From contig NZ_CP122960.1 in the NCBI RefSeq assembly GCF_029854195.1, positions 3,106,001 to 3,170,000 of the forward strand: a stretch of 64,000 bases of DNA, in the 5' to 3' direction. The DNA is from Amylibacter sp. IMCC11727. Lineage in GTDB: Bacteria; Pseudomonadota; Alphaproteobacteria; Rhodobacterales; Rhodobacteraceae. The notes beneath the pieces are model-generated. The model was not told where the DNA came from and did no database searches. It saw only the letters and a program-made list of their open reading frames with translations. The translations under genes and the position numbers were made by a program. The stretch's first letter is position 1; each line of letters starts with the position of its first letter. Below, piece after piece: positions 25,397-34,522 of the stretch.

Positions 25397-26878
25397 ATGA
25401 AACAGCCCAACATCCTCTTCTTTATGACCGACAATCAACCGGCAGAGGCATTGGGCTGCGCAGGTAACACCGAACTCAAAACCCCAAACATCGACGCGCT
25501 CGCCAAACGCGGCACCCGCTTTACCAACGCCCATTGCGTCAACGCCATGTGTTCCCCGTGTCGTGCCTCTGTACTGACGGGCCTGATGCCAAGCCAGCAC
25601 GGCGTTCACAACTGGCTAGATGACACATTGATGGATCAATGGCCGCAAAACTGGTCCGCCATCGAAGAATTTCCAACCCTACCGCAGCAATTCAAAGCGG
25701 CTGGTTACAACACCGCGTTGATCGGCAAATACCACCTCGGCATGCCGTTTGAGCCGCAAAATGGTTTTGACCACTGGGTCACATTCCCCCATGGCCACAC
25801 CCACACCTTTTACGGCAACGAAGTCATCGACAACGGTAAACGCTACACCGTCGATGGCCACACCGTCGATTTTTTCGCGCAGAAAACCCACGAATACCTC
25901 GAAACCCAAACAGACAGCGACGCCCCATTCTTCGCCTTTGTCCCGTTCAACGGCCCCTACGGCCATTTCCCCGCCATATCTGGGCGCGGCCCCGAACCTT
26001 TTGCGACCATGTACGATGATGCAGACATGCACTCGATCCCACGCGAAGGGCTCAACCCCGCCATCATAGACCGCCTTGCCATGCGGCTCGCGGCAGGGGG
26101 AGGTAAAATCCGTCCACAGTTCAAAGGCCCGCTTCTTCTGCCCAACAATATGGAAGCTTTGCGCAATTACTACGCGCAAATCTCGCTGATCGACCATCAC
26201 ATCGGCGAAATCCTCGCAACCCTCGACCGCCTCGATTTGACCCGTGACACCATCATCGTTTTCACAGCCGATCACGGATTTTCGCTCGGCCACAACGGCA
26301 TTTGGGGCCACGGTGCCGCCACATGGCCCAGCACCACACACCACGCCGCGTTTAACATCCCGCTCATCATCGCAGGCGATCCCATCGCCGCAAAAGGGCA
26401 AATCTCAGACGGGCTCACCAGCCAGCTGGACGTGTACCAGACCCTCGCATCGCTTGCAGGCATCACACCTGAAACCACTCTGCCCAGCGCCGCAAACGAC
26501 CTCACCCCAACCCTCACGGGCAAACCACAAACCTTCCCAGATGCCGTCTTCATGGAACAAGAAGAAACCCGCGCCATCAGGACCAACGATTGGCTCTACA
26601 TGCAACGTTTCAACGGCGCAGTGGACTTCCCCACCACAGACGCGCTTTACAACCTCACTTCCGATCCCGCCGAAACAACCGACCTCGCCGCAGATCCCGC
26701 CCACACAGACATCACCAAATCCCTGCGCGCAAAAATCACCGCGTTTTTCGATACCCACAGCCAACCGCAATACGATCTGTGGTCAGGCGGTAGCGCCAAA
26801 TCCAACACCCAAGCCCCAGAACTCTGGCAAAACGCATGGGGGGCCGATTGGGCTCCAGAACGGCCAGCCCGCCCATGA
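25397..26878 (+). CDS. Sulfatase family hydrolase
   Basis: 493 residues of the formylglycine sulfatase family. Cys52 in MCSPCRASVLTG fits CxPxR, N-terminal metal ligands lie in FFMTDNQ, and FTADHGFSLGHNGIWGHG carries later ligands. No signal peptide is visible. Its substrate is unknown. It lies 5 bases after the second TetR gene and overlaps the downstream M50-like gene by ATGA, so it is part of a plus-strand operon inserted among pyrimidine genes. It is distinct from the sulfatase at 14780-16393. Confidence 0.9.
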   Translation: MKQPNILFFMTDNQPAEALGCAGNTELKTPNIDALAKRGTRFTNAHCVNAMCSPCRASVLTGLMPSQHGVHNWLDDTLMDQWPQNWSAIEEFPTLPQQFKAAGYNTALIGKYHLGMPFEPQNGFDHWVTFPHGHTHTFYGNEVIDNGKRYTVDGHTVDFFAQKTHEYLETQTDSDAPFFAFVPFNGPYGHFPAISGRGPEPFATMYDDADMHSIPREGLNPAIIDRLAMRLAAGGGKIRPQFKGPLLLPNNMEALRNYYAQISLIDHHIGEILATLDRLDLTRDTIIVFTADHGFSLGHNGIWGHGAATWPSTTHHAAFNIPLIIAGDPIAAKGQISDGLTSQLDVYQTLASLAGITPETTLPSAANDLTPTLTGKPQTFPDAVFMEQEETRAIRTNDWLYMQRFNGAVDFPTTDALYNLTSDPAETTDLAADPAHTDITKSLRAKITAFFDTHSQPQYDLWSGGSAKSNTQAPELWQNAWGADWAPERPARP

Positions 26879-27585
26879 CACCCGCCATCACCTTCATCAA
26901 AAACCACTGGCAGATGATCCTCATCGTCACGCTGATTTACACCCTATGGCAAACCGACTTTGTCCAGCCCATCCGCGTGCTGATCGTCTTTTTGCACGAA
27001 CTCTCCCACGCCATTGCCACTGTGGTCACGGGCGGCGAAGTGGTGGAATTCGCCGTCTGGTCCAACGAATCTGGCCATGTGATGAGCCGCGGCGGAAACC
27101 GTTTCATCACCCTCACCGCAGGATATCTCGGCTCCCTCTTGTTTGGCGTCCTCTTCTTCCTCGTAGCGGTCCGCACATCATGGGATCGCGCCCTCCTCGG
27201 CCTTTTCGGCGCCACGATGATCCTTGTGGCGTTGTTTTACATCCGCCACAGCTATCCGTTTTTCTTTGCCATCATCACAGGGGGCCTGATGGTCGCCACC
27301 GCGTGGTTCCTGTCCAACCAATACAGCGATCTGATCCTGCGCATCGTGGGGCTCACCAGCATCATCTACGTGCCTTATGACATATTCAGCGACACAATTC
27401 GCTGGTCACGCATCCGCTCTGATGCCCGTATGCTGGCCGAGGAATTTGGCGGCACAACAATCATGTGGGGCGGCCTCTGGCTTGTGGTCAGCTTGATCGT
27501 CATCGGCCTATGCCTCCGCTTCGGTCTGCCCCAATCCACCAACATCACATTCAAAAGGGCCGCCTCCGAAAAGACGACCCTCTAG
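26875..27585 (+). CDS. M50-like membrane metallopeptidase
   Basis: 236 residues with about six hydrophobic segments. HELSHA near residue 42 fits the zinc-binding HExxH motif inside a membrane segment, and the later GGNRFITLTAGYLGSLL segment is typical of M50B-like proteins. A second, Asp-based motif of site-2 proteases is not obvious; YVPYDIFSDT may supply it. The start overlaps the sulfatase stop (ATGA), so both are co-translated. The physiological substrate is unknown and activity is inferred only from the motif. Confidence 0.8.
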   Translation: MTPAITFIKNHWQMILIVTLIYTLWQTDFVQPIRVLIVFLHELSHAIATVVTGGEVVEFAVWSNESGHVMSRGGNRFITLTAGYLGSLLFGVLFFLVAVRTSWDRALLGLFGATMILVALFYIRHSYPFFFAIITGGLMVATAWFLSNQYSDLILRIVGLTSIIYVPYDIFSDTIRWSRIRSDARMLAEEFGGTTIMWGGLWLVVSLIVIGLCLRFGLPQSTNITFKRAASEKTTL

Positions 27586-27645
27586 GGCCAGTGGAAAATC
27601 CATCTCGCACTGAGGGGGCGTGGTGAGTGTCCAGAGGCCCTTGCA

Positions 27646-27675
27646 TTTTCTTTTGTCCAAAAATACTCGAAAAAC
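27646..27675 (-). repeat. TTGAGTATTTTT-type intergenic motif after preA
   Basis: On the minus strand, TTTCGAGTATTTTTGGAC followed by AAAAGAAA begins at the preA stop. It matches the elements at 19430-19500 and 42749-42777. Confidence 0.5.
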
Positions 27676-28979
27676 TACTCCGCCGCCACACGCCCAGGGT
27701 TGTTGGGATGCGTCGTCCAATCGGCAAACTCCTCTTCCACAACTTTGCCGGTGCGTTCATCCACTTGCCCCGGCTCAATGCGCTCCATCGTGATACATCC
27801 TTCCACGGGGCACACGTTCACACACAGGTTACAGGCCACGCATTCGTCATCAATCACCTCAAACGTGCGATCCGCAGACATTGTAATCGCCTGATGCGAG
27901 GTATCTTCACAGGCCGCAAAACACCGCCCGCATTTGATGCAATCATCCTGAGAAATCCGCGCCTTTGACACATAATTCAGGTTCAAGTTCTGCCAATCAG
28001 AACAATTCGGAACGGCCCGTCCCACAACGCTTGCAACGCTCTCGTGGCCCTTTTCATCCATCCACTGGCCCAGTCCAGAAATCATCTCCTGCACCACTTT
28101 AAACCCGTATGTCATGGCCGCTGTACACACCTGCACATTCCCCGCGCCGAGCGCGAGAAACTCCGCCGCATCACGCCACGTGGTCACGCCCCCAATCCCT
28201 GAAATCGGCAGGTTCGCCGTCACAGGATTGCGCGCGATTTCCGCCACCATGTTCAGCGCAATTGGTTTGACGGCTGGCCCGCAATACCCCCCATGCGCCC
28301 CTTTCGTATCAATCATCGGTTCTGGCGCAAACAGGTCGAGGTTCACGCTAGTGATCGAATTGATCGTATTGATCAAACTCACCGCATCCGCCCCACCCGC
28401 ATGGGCCGCTTCGGCTGGTTTACGCACATCTGTGATGTTCGGCGTCAGCTTCACAATCACAGGCATCCGCGTGTTCTGCTTGGCCCAGCGCGTTACCATC
28501 TCGATGTATTCAGGGACCTGCCCCACGGCGCTGCCCATGCCCCGCTCCGACATTCCGTGCGGACACCCAAAGTTCAGTTCCACCCCATCGGCCCCTGTCT
28601 CTTCAACAACAGGAAGGATTGCCTTCCACGCATCTTCGACACAGGGGACCATCAGGGAGACAACGACCGCACGATCAGGATAATCCTTCTTCACGGCCTT
28701 AATTTCACGCAGGTTCTGTTGCAGCGGGCGATCGGTAATCAACTCAATGTTGTTCAGCCCCAACAACCGCCGATCCGCCCCGAAAATCGCGCCGTACCGT
28801 GGTCCGTTTACATTCACCACAGGCGGGCCTTCTTCGCCCAGCGTCTTCCAAACAACGCCGCCCCAGCCCGCCTCAAACGCACGGCGCACGTTGTATTCTT
28901 TATCCGTGGGCGGCGCACTGGCCAGCCAAAACGGGTTCGGGGATTTAATACCAACAAATTCACTTCTCAGATCAGCCAT
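27675..28979 (-). CDS. preA: NAD-dependent dihydropyrimidine dehydrogenase subunit PreA
   Basis: 434 residues. The N-terminal FMN-binding TIM barrel is of the dihydroorotate dehydrogenase type (SPNPFWLASAPPT, VELNFGCPHGMSERGMGSAVGQ, PVIVKLTPN, GGYCGPAVKPIAL, GIGGV). The C-terminus carries two 4Fe-4S clusters (CIKCGRCFAAC and CVACNLCVNVCPVEGC). Together with PreT it reduces uracil or thymine to the dihydro form, the first step of the pathway. ATG 28979 follows AGGAGG at five bases. It is downstream of preT on the same strand, with a REP-like palindrome between them. Confidence 0.96.
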   Translation of the reverse strand: MADLRSEFVGIKSPNPFWLASAPPTDKEYNVRRAFEAGWGGVVWKTLGEEGPPVVNVNGPRYGAIFGADRRLLGLNNIELITDRPLQQNLREIKAVKKDYPDRAVVVSLMVPCVEDAWKAILPVVEETGADGVELNFGCPHGMSERGMGSAVGQVPEYIEMVTRWAKQNTRMPVIVKLTPNITDVRKPAEAAHAGGADAVSLINTINSITSVNLDLFAPEPMIDTKGAHGGYCGPAVKPIALNMVAEIARNPVTANLPISGIGGVTTWRDAAEFLALGAGNVQVCTAAMTYGFKVVQEMISGLGQWMDEKGHESVASVVGRAVPNCSDWQNLNLNYVSKARISQDDCIKCGRCFAACEDTSHQAITMSADRTFEVIDDECVACNLCVNVCPVEGCITMERIEPGQVDERTGKVVEEEFADWTTHPNNPGRVAAE

Positions 28980-29003
28980 CACGACCTCCTATAAATCTCT
29001 CAC

Positions 29004-29024
29004 GCCCCCGCCTTGATCGGGGGC
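29004..29024. repeat. REP-like palindrome, second copy
   Basis: GCCCCCG, C, CTTGAT and CGGGGGC form a GC-rich hairpin in the preT-preA gap. It shares the CTTGAT centre with the copy at 19650-19670. Confidence 0.6.
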
Positions 29025-29032
29025 CGCTCCGT

Positions 29033-30364
29033 TCAACCGACCAACGTCTTATGGATATCCATCGCCGCATCGCGGCCCTCGGCCACAGCGGTGACCGTCA
29101 AATCATCACCACCCAGCGCGCAATCGCCGCCCGCCCAAACGCCGTCCATCGACGTCTTACCGTCGACCGAAACAACAATCTTGCCACGCTCCAATTCAAG
29201 CCCAGCATCTGTGGTCAGTGTCTGCCCGATGGCTTTGAAAACCTGATCCGCCTCAATCACAAATGTTTCGCCCGTTGGTTTCAACTCACCGTTTGAACTG
29301 TCCGTGCGTTCAAACTCCACACCCGTCGCCGAACCATTCCCCAGCACCTTCACTGGCTGCGCATTAAACACGATCCGCACGCCTTTACTGGTCGCCAAAT
29401 CCTGTTCAAACGCGCTCGCGCCCATGGCAGATTTGTCGCGGCGATAGGCCACCGTCACATCCTGCGCACCGAGCAATTTAGATTGCACCGCCGCATCAAT
29501 CGCGGTCATTCCGCCACCAATCACAACCACACGCCGCCCCACGGGCAGCGCCGTCAGATCATCCGCTTGGCGCAGCTCTGCAATGAAATCCACCGCATCA
29601 CGCACGCCATCTTTGTCTTCCCCATCGGCCCGCAGCGCGTTCACACCGCCTAAACCAACCCCTAGGAAAACCGCATCAAACTCCGCCTTTAGGCCTTCAA
29701 GCGAGATCTGATCGCCCAGCGCCTGACCGTATCGCACATCAATACCACCAATTTTCAGCAGCCAATCCACCTCGGCCTGCGCAAACCCATCCACAGATTT
29801 ATAGGCCGCAATGCCAAATTCGTTCAGCCCGCCGCCTTTGGGTCGCGCATCAAATATCACCACCGCATGTCCGTGCATCGCCAATCGATGCGCCGCTGCC
29901 AACCCTGCGGGTCCTGCCCCAACCACCGCAACTGACTTACCCGTTTCAGCCGCACGCGCAAACGGATGCACACCCGTCGCCATCACCTTATCCGTGGCAT
30001 AGCGTTGCAACTGCCCGATAATCACAGGCTTGCCTTCGGCCACTTCGCGCACACAAACTTCTTCACACAGGGTTTCTGTGGGGCAAACCCGCGCACACAT
30101 TCCGCCTAAAATGTTCTGATCAAAAATCGTCTTGGCCGCAGACTCCGCCGTGCCCGTGGCGATCTGGCGAATGAACAGTGGAATATCAATCGACGTGGGA
30201 CAGGCTGTCATACAGGGCGCGTCATGACAGAAATAACACCGATCCGCCGCAACCAACGCCTCATGATCATCCAGCGGCGGATGCAAATCCGAAAAATTAT
30301 CCGCCAAAACTTCGGGCTCTAACCGCCCTGCAACCACACCATCCGTAAACGTCGAATTCGCCAT
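29033..30364 (-). CDS. preT: NAD-dependent dihydropyrimidine dehydrogenase subunit PreT
   Basis: 443 residues, related to the small subunit of glutamate synthase. N-terminal iron-sulfur cysteines appear in CYFCHDAPCMTACPT and GGMCARVCPTETLCEEVC. An FAD motif follows (VAVVGAGPAGLAAAHRL), then an NAD motif (VVVIGGGMTAIDAA) and the closing GVWAGGDCALGG. It passes electrons from NADH to PreA. The start at 30364 has AAGGA eight bases upstream. It heads the preT-preA operon. Confidence 0.95.
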   Translation of the reverse strand: MANSTFTDGVVAGRLEPEVLADNFSDLHPPLDDHEALVAADRCYFCHDAPCMTACPTSIDIPLFIRQIATGTAESAAKTIFDQNILGGMCARVCPTETLCEEVCVREVAEGKPVIIGQLQRYATDKVMATGVHPFARAAETGKSVAVVGAGPAGLAAAHRLAMHGHAVVIFDARPKGGGLNEFGIAAYKSVDGFAQAEVDWLLKIGGIDVRYGQALGDQISLEGLKAEFDAVFLGVGLGGVNALRADGEDKDGVRDAVDFIAELRQADDLTALPVGRRVVVIGGGMTAIDAAVQSKLLGAQDVTVAYRRDKSAMGASAFEQDLATSKGVRIVFNAQPVKVLGNGSATGVEFERTDSSNGELKPTGETFVIEADQVFKAIGQTLTTDAGLELERGKIVVSVDGKTSMDGVWAGGDCALGGDDLTVTAVAEGRDAAMDIHKTLVG

Positions 30365-30449
30365 GCCTAGTTCCTTATGCAACATCGGTAGATTAAACCG
30401 TTGCACAGGTCAAAAAATTTATCAAATAGTAAATTTTTATCGCTCACAC

Positions 30450-30483
30450 AAAAAAGAGGCCCTGACAATCGCCAGAGCCTCTT
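30450..30483 (-). terminator. Rho-independent terminator after trpB
   Basis: On the minus strand AAGAGGC pairs with GCCTCTT, extended inside by further pairs, and a run of T follows. It lies about 45 bases after the trpB stop. Confidence 0.9.
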
Positions 30484-30526
30484 AAAAATTCGTAGGGTGC
30501 GCATTCATGGCGCACCGTCCACAATC

Positions 30527-31753
30527 TTATTCGCTGTCCATATCCCAGCCCAGATGTCGCGCCACGGTAAAGATATCTTTGTCCCCGCGCCCGCACATAT
30601 TCATCACCAGAATATGATCCTTTGGCAGCGTCGGCGCCAATTTACGCACATGCGCCAACGCATGCGACGGTTCCAACGCAGGAATAATCCCCTCAGTGCG
30701 GCAGGAATATTGGAACGCTTCCAACGCCTCACTGTCGGTCACGCTTACGTATTCCGCGCGGCCCGTATCATGCAGCCAGCTGTGTTCTGGCCCGATCCCC
30801 GGATAATCCAAACCTGCAGAAATCGAATAGCCTTCCAAAATCTGACCCGCATCATCCTGCAACAAATACGTGCGATTGCCATGCAGCACACCAGGCTTCC
30901 CACCAGTCAGCGATGCACAATGCTCCATCTTGTCATTCACGCCCTTACCACCGGCTTCAACACCAATGATGCGCACCTCTTTGTCGTCAAGGAACGGATA
31001 AAACAGTCCCATCGCATTGGACCCGCCGCCGATACACGCCACCACAGAATCTGGCAAACGGCCCTCGGCCTCCATCATCTGCTCGCGCACTTCTTTGCCA
31101 ATAATGCTCTGGAAATCGCGCACCATCGCAGGATAAGGATGCGGCCCAGCGACCGTGCCGATGCAATAAAACGTCTCATCCACATAGGTGACCCAATCAC
31201 GCAACGCATCGTTCATCGCGTCTTTCAACGTGCCACGACCAGACGTCACAGGCACAACTTCTGCGCCCAGCAATTTCATGCGAAACACGTTCGGCGCTTG
31301 GCGTTCCACGTCATGCGCACCCATGTAAACGATACACTTCAAACCGAACTTCGCACACACCGTCGCCGTGGCCACACCATGTTGGCCCGCTCCCGTTTCC
31401 GCAATAATCCGCGTCTTGCCCATGCGCCGCGCCAGCAGAATCTGCCCCAACACATTGTTAATCTTGTGCGCGCCCGTGTGGTTCAGCTCATCACGCTTGT
31501 AATACACTTTCGCGCCACCCAAATCCTCGGTCACACGGCTGGCGAAATACAGCGGGCTCGGACGGCCCACGTAATGCTTCCACAGATGATCCATCTCGGC
31601 CCAGAAATCAGGATCAACTTTCGCCTTCTCATATTCCGCTTCCAGATCAAGGATCAGCGGCATCAGCGTTTCGGACACAAACCGCCCACCGAAATCACCA
31701 AACCGACCGTTTTCATCAGGTCCAGACATAAAAGAGTTAAGCATATCGTTCAT
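30527..31753 (-). CDS. trpB: Tryptophan synthase beta chain
   Basis: 408 residues. PLP enzyme that condenses indole with serine to form tryptophan. The PLP lysine lies in NHTGAHKINNVLGQ, and the phosphate-binding loop is GGGSNAMG. GAGQHGVATATVCA and EPSHALAH are further family segments. The start ATG 31753 has GGAGG upstream at proper spacing. trpF lies on the same strand about 0.9 kb upstream, with two unrelated genes between. trpA is not in the window. Confidence 0.97.
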   Translation of the reverse strand: MNDMLNSFMSGPDENGRFGDFGGRFVSETLMPLILDLEAEYEKAKVDPDFWAEMDHLWKHYVGRPSPLYFASRVTEDLGGAKVYYKRDELNHTGAHKINNVLGQILLARRMGKTRIIAETGAGQHGVATATVCAKFGLKCIVYMGAHDVERQAPNVFRMKLLGAEVVPVTSGRGTLKDAMNDALRDWVTYVDETFYCIGTVAGPHPYPAMVRDFQSIIGKEVREQMMEAEGRLPDSVVACIGGGSNAMGLFYPFLDDKEVRIIGVEAGGKGVNDKMEHCASLTGGKPGVLHGNRTYLLQDDAGQILEGYSISAGLDYPGIGPEHSWLHDTGRAEYVSVTDSEALEAFQYSCRTEGIIPALEPSHALAHVRKLAPTLPKDHILVMNMCGRGDKDIFTVARHLGWDMDSE

Positions 31754-31817
31754 CACAAGGCCTCCTAGCGTGCAGCCCATGATCTAGCGTGGTCAACGTA
31801 GCGGGTAAAGCCCGCAA

Positions 31818-32186
31818 TCAAGCAGAATAAACCCCAACCGTTCCACGCCCATCCCGCTCTGCTATAGCAGCCTTCCACGCAGCGACCATATCTGCGCGGC
31901 TCGGCACTGCATCAAACGCCTGCGTATGATTGTAAAACATCGCCATTTCATCCATCGCTACGTTGGTCAACGTCCCGTGCAACCCGCCTTTGGCAAAGTC
32001 CTGCATCCGTGAAATATCGTCCCAAACAGATACTGCGAAAAACACATCACCGTCCTTAAAGGTCACAGCATGAACACAGCCCTCAGCCTTTTTCGCAGCT
32101 TTCAAAACCCGCATCGTTGGCATGATAATCGTGAACCACCCCAACCGCCGTTTTAACTGCATTCCACCAATCGCGGCATAAACCAT
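31818..32186 (-). CDS. Uncharacterised protein, possible dimeric alpha/beta barrel fold
   Basis: 122 residues that I do not recognise with certainty. The pattern of beta strands and helices (WFTIIMPTMRVLKAAKKAEGC, HAVTFKDGDVFFAVSVWDD, MQDFAKGGLHGTL) suggests a small ferredoxin-like or antibiotic-monooxygenase-like fold. ATG 32186 follows AAGGGGG at suitable spacing; a GTG two codons earlier is possible. It lies between trpB and the GNAT gene on the same strand. Confidence 0.75.
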   Translation of the reverse strand: MVYAAIGGMQLKRRLGWFTIIMPTMRVLKAAKKAEGCVHAVTFKDGDVFFAVSVWDDISRMQDFAKGGLHGTLTNVAMDEMAMFYNHTQAFDAVPSRADMVAAWKAAIAERDGRGTVGVYSA

Positions 32187-32239
32187 AGGCACCCCCTTGC
32201 GACAACCCGCCGCAGGGGTAAATCATTCATGATCTCGCG

Positions 32240-32689
32240 TCAATCCAACCCGCGTTTGAACCCACTGTGACTCACGCTAAACCCAACACTGCGGTAAAAT
32301 CGCTCTGTTGCCTTGCGGTCTTTATGCGCCACCAATTGCATGGCTTTGCACCCCATCGTCCGCGCCCGTTCAAACGCATCTTCGATCAACTGCTTGCCAA
32401 TACCTTGCCCGCGCAAATTGCTCGCCACGCGCACATCTTCAATCTGCCCGCGCCGCAGTCCGTTCAATGACAGACCTTCAATCGCATTCAACTGATATCC
32501 CGCGACGACACGGCCGTCCTGTTCGCCGACAACGATCACGGCCATCGGATCCACTTCCACGCGGCGAAACACATCCACGTAAACATCAGGGTTCGCCGTT
32601 TCACGCGTTGCGCCAATTTCATCGTCTTTCAGCAAATCAACAAAGGCAGGAACATCTGCCTCCGTTGCTTTGCGAAACACAACTGTCAC
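32240..32689 (-). CDS. GNAT-family N-acetyltransferase
   Basis: 149 residues with GNAT motif A (VASNLRGQGIGKQLIEDAFERA, carrying the acetyl-CoA loop RGQGIG), and the C-terminal ATERFYRSVGF segment. The acceptor substrate is unknown. It starts with GTG overlapping the trpF stop (GTGA), so both genes are translationally coupled. Confidence 0.92.
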   Translation of the reverse strand: MTVVFRKATEADVPAFVDLLKDDEIGATRETANPDVYVDVFRRVEVDPMAVIVVGEQDGRVVAGYQLNAIEGLSLNGLRRGQIEDVRVASNLRGQGIGKQLIEDAFERARTMGCKAMQLVAHKDRKATERFYRSVGFSVSHSGFKRGLD

Positions 32690-33318
32690 GCCTGAACCGC
32701 TGCACAGAACGCCGCGATCTTCTTCGCATCCTTCACACCCGGCGCACGTTCCACACCGCTGGACACGTCCAACTGCTGTGCCCCTGTCATCGCTACAGCC
32801 TCAGCCGCATTTTCAGGGGTCAAGCCACCCGCCAGCATCCACGGAACCGCCCAACGCCGCCCCGCGATCAACCGCCAGTCAAACGCCAACCCATTGCCCC
32901 CCGGAAGGTCCGCATTTTTAGGCGGCTTTGCGTCCACCAAAATCTGATCCGCCACGCGGGCATAGTCATTCAACGCGGGCAAATCGGTCTCATCCGCAAC
33001 ACCCACCGCTTTCATCACGGGCAAGCCAAACCGCGCCTTCACCTCTGCCACCCGTTCGGGCGTTTCACGGCCGTGCAATTGCAGCATATCAATGGGCACC
33101 TCAGCCAGCATCGCATCCAATTCCGCATCTGTGGCATTCACCGTCAACGCAACCTTGCACACGCCCTCTGGCACAGCCAACGACAGTGCCCGCGCTGTTT
33201 CAAAGCTCACATGACGTGGAGATTTTTCAAAAAATACAAACCCAACATAGGCCGCCCCCGCACCTACGGCAGCCGCCAATGTGTCCGATGTTGATATCCC
33301 GCAAATCTTTACGCGCAT
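32686..33318 (-). CDS. trpF: Phosphoribosylanthranilate isomerase
   Basis: 210 residues, TIM-barrel enzyme of tryptophan synthesis. MRVKICGIS holds the catalytic Cys, YVGFVFFEKSPRHV and LQLHGRETPERV are core segments, ILVDAKPPK carries the catalytic Asp, and LAGGLTPENA and VSSGVERAPGVKD close the phosphate site. ATG 33318 has GGAG upstream. It lies downstream of lapA-ihfB on the same strand, the usual Rhodobacterales context, here with one opposite-strand gene between. Confidence 0.96.
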   Translation of the reverse strand: MRVKICGISTSDTLAAAVGAGAAYVGFVFFEKSPRHVSFETARALSLAVPEGVCKVALTVNATDAELDAMLAEVPIDMLQLHGRETPERVAEVKARFGLPVMKAVGVADETDLPALNDYARVADQILVDAKPPKNADLPGGNGLAFDWRLIAGRRWAVPWMLAGGLTPENAAEAVAMTGAQQLDVSSGVERAPGVKDAKKIAAFCAAVQA

Positions 33319-33468
33319 GTGTCGCTCCTGTCTTGTTCTGCTCCTACACCAAAGCAGGCCACCAATGCCAGCCCGCACACCAATACAGGTTTAGCAAACG
33401 CTTGGCCCATCGGGCCGCCTATGGTTAACTCGCTCCATTCAGATCAATCGCTATCCAAGGATTAACTT

Positions 33469-34014
33469 ATGACCAACACCAGCGAACCACATTCATTTCT
33501 ATCACTGTGCAAAGAATACGAACACTGCACCAAGGCTATCCAAGGCGTAGAGTTCAACCTGATCCAAGGGTATTTGGAGCAGATTATGAACATTCTTGCG
33601 ATTGAAAAGGTCACCGCCCCTAGCACGTCTTCCACAGGATCGGCCTTTACGGCTCCGCAAACCGTGGAGGATTTGAAAGCAGGTGCAAAAGCCACGTTTG
33701 ATGAAATCACCAAAAGCCTGAACGCAAAAATGTCGTCTGGCGCTAAATCAAACCTCGAACAGTCCATCGAACAAGAAGAGGCCGTTTTGGCTCAGGCCAT
33801 CACCAACAATCTGGTCACAATGATCTACGAACAGGACAAATCCCTGCAAGAAACCCATGTGGTGCTTCGGGCCGCACTCGCGCAGGCGCTGGCCAAAATG
33901 TTGGCTGCGGACACACCGTCCAAGGCACAAAAAGTCGCGCCGTGGACTAAACTGCGGCGCAAAAACGTTAGTTTTTTGAAACAAACAACGCTCGTATCCA
34001 TCTATCTTCGATGA
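33469..34014 (+). CDS. Hypothetical helical protein
   Basis: 181 residues with no family I can name. The sequence is mostly helical, with a Ser/Thr/Ala-rich linker (about 48-62) and a C-terminal helix pair (AITNNLVTMIYEQDKSLQ, LRAALAQALAKMLAAD). AAGGA stands about eight bases before the ATG. It is the only plus-strand gene in a minus-strand housekeeping block, between lapA and trpF. Confidence 0.7.
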   Translation: MTNTSEPHSFLSLCKEYEHCTKAIQGVEFNLIQGYLEQIMNILAIEKVTAPSTSSTGSAFTAPQTVEDLKAGAKATFDEITKSLNAKMSSGAKSNLEQSIEQEEAVLAQAITNNLVTMIYEQDKSLQETHVVLRAALAQALAKMLAADTPSKAQKVAPWTKLRRKNVSFLKQTTLVSIYLR

Positions 34015-34055
34015 ACCGTCATGTTCACACTGATTTAAAAGTGTTGGGAGATGCG

Positions 34056-34397
34056 TTACTCAATCAACGCCAACACGTCATCTGTGCTTTCGCCGTTCTT
34101 CGCCTTTAACACCTTAACTTCGCGCTCAAGGCGGTGAACCTCTTTGTCCTTTTTGGACAGGCTGTGGCGGTATTTGAATTCGCGCAGCCATTCCCAGACA
34201 AACCCGATCAGCAAACCAACCACGATGCCCAAAAAGATCACAACAAACAGCGGCAACGTCACGCTGCCTTGCAGGCCAAAGGGCGCTGCCAACGCATCGG
34301 GCATCAATTTCAACGTTGTCATTTCGCGGTTTGCCAACGCCACAACAATCAGCGCAAGGCCGATCACAGCCAGAAACAAATATCGAATGTAACGCAT
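34056..34397 (-). CDS. LapA-domain (DUF1049) membrane protein
   Basis: 113 residues. Two membrane segments (about 3-22 and 48-68) are separated by a short loop and followed by a basic coiled-coil tail (REFKYRHSLSKKDKEVHRLEREV). This is the LapA/LapB-associated family seen next to ihfB in many proteobacteria. It sits downstream of ihfB on the same strand. Confidence 0.88.
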   Translation of the reverse strand: MRYIRYLFLAVIGLALIVVALANREMTTLKLMPDALAAPFGLQGSVTLPLFVVIFLGIVVGLLIGFVWEWLREFKYRHSLSKKDKEVHRLEREVKVLKAKNGESTDDVLALIE

Positions 34398-34522
34398 AAC
34401 AGCCCCGTCCTTTGTGCCCTATGGATGTAACGTCGAATGACGCAGATGCAAGACGGGACTCACGGCAATTGTGCGCGCTACTTTGCTACGCGCACGCGTC
34501 AAACCCATCAAACAGCCGATAA

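Noticed and set aside
26244..27380. 378-codon open frame on the plus strand
   Set aside because: Overlaps the end of the sulfatase and the M50-like gene in another frame; rich in Pro, Ser and Thr with no family features.
30401..31768. 455-codon open frame on the plus strand
   Set aside because: It lies antisense to trpB, is rich in His, Arg and Gln, and has no family features. It is a by-product of codon bias.
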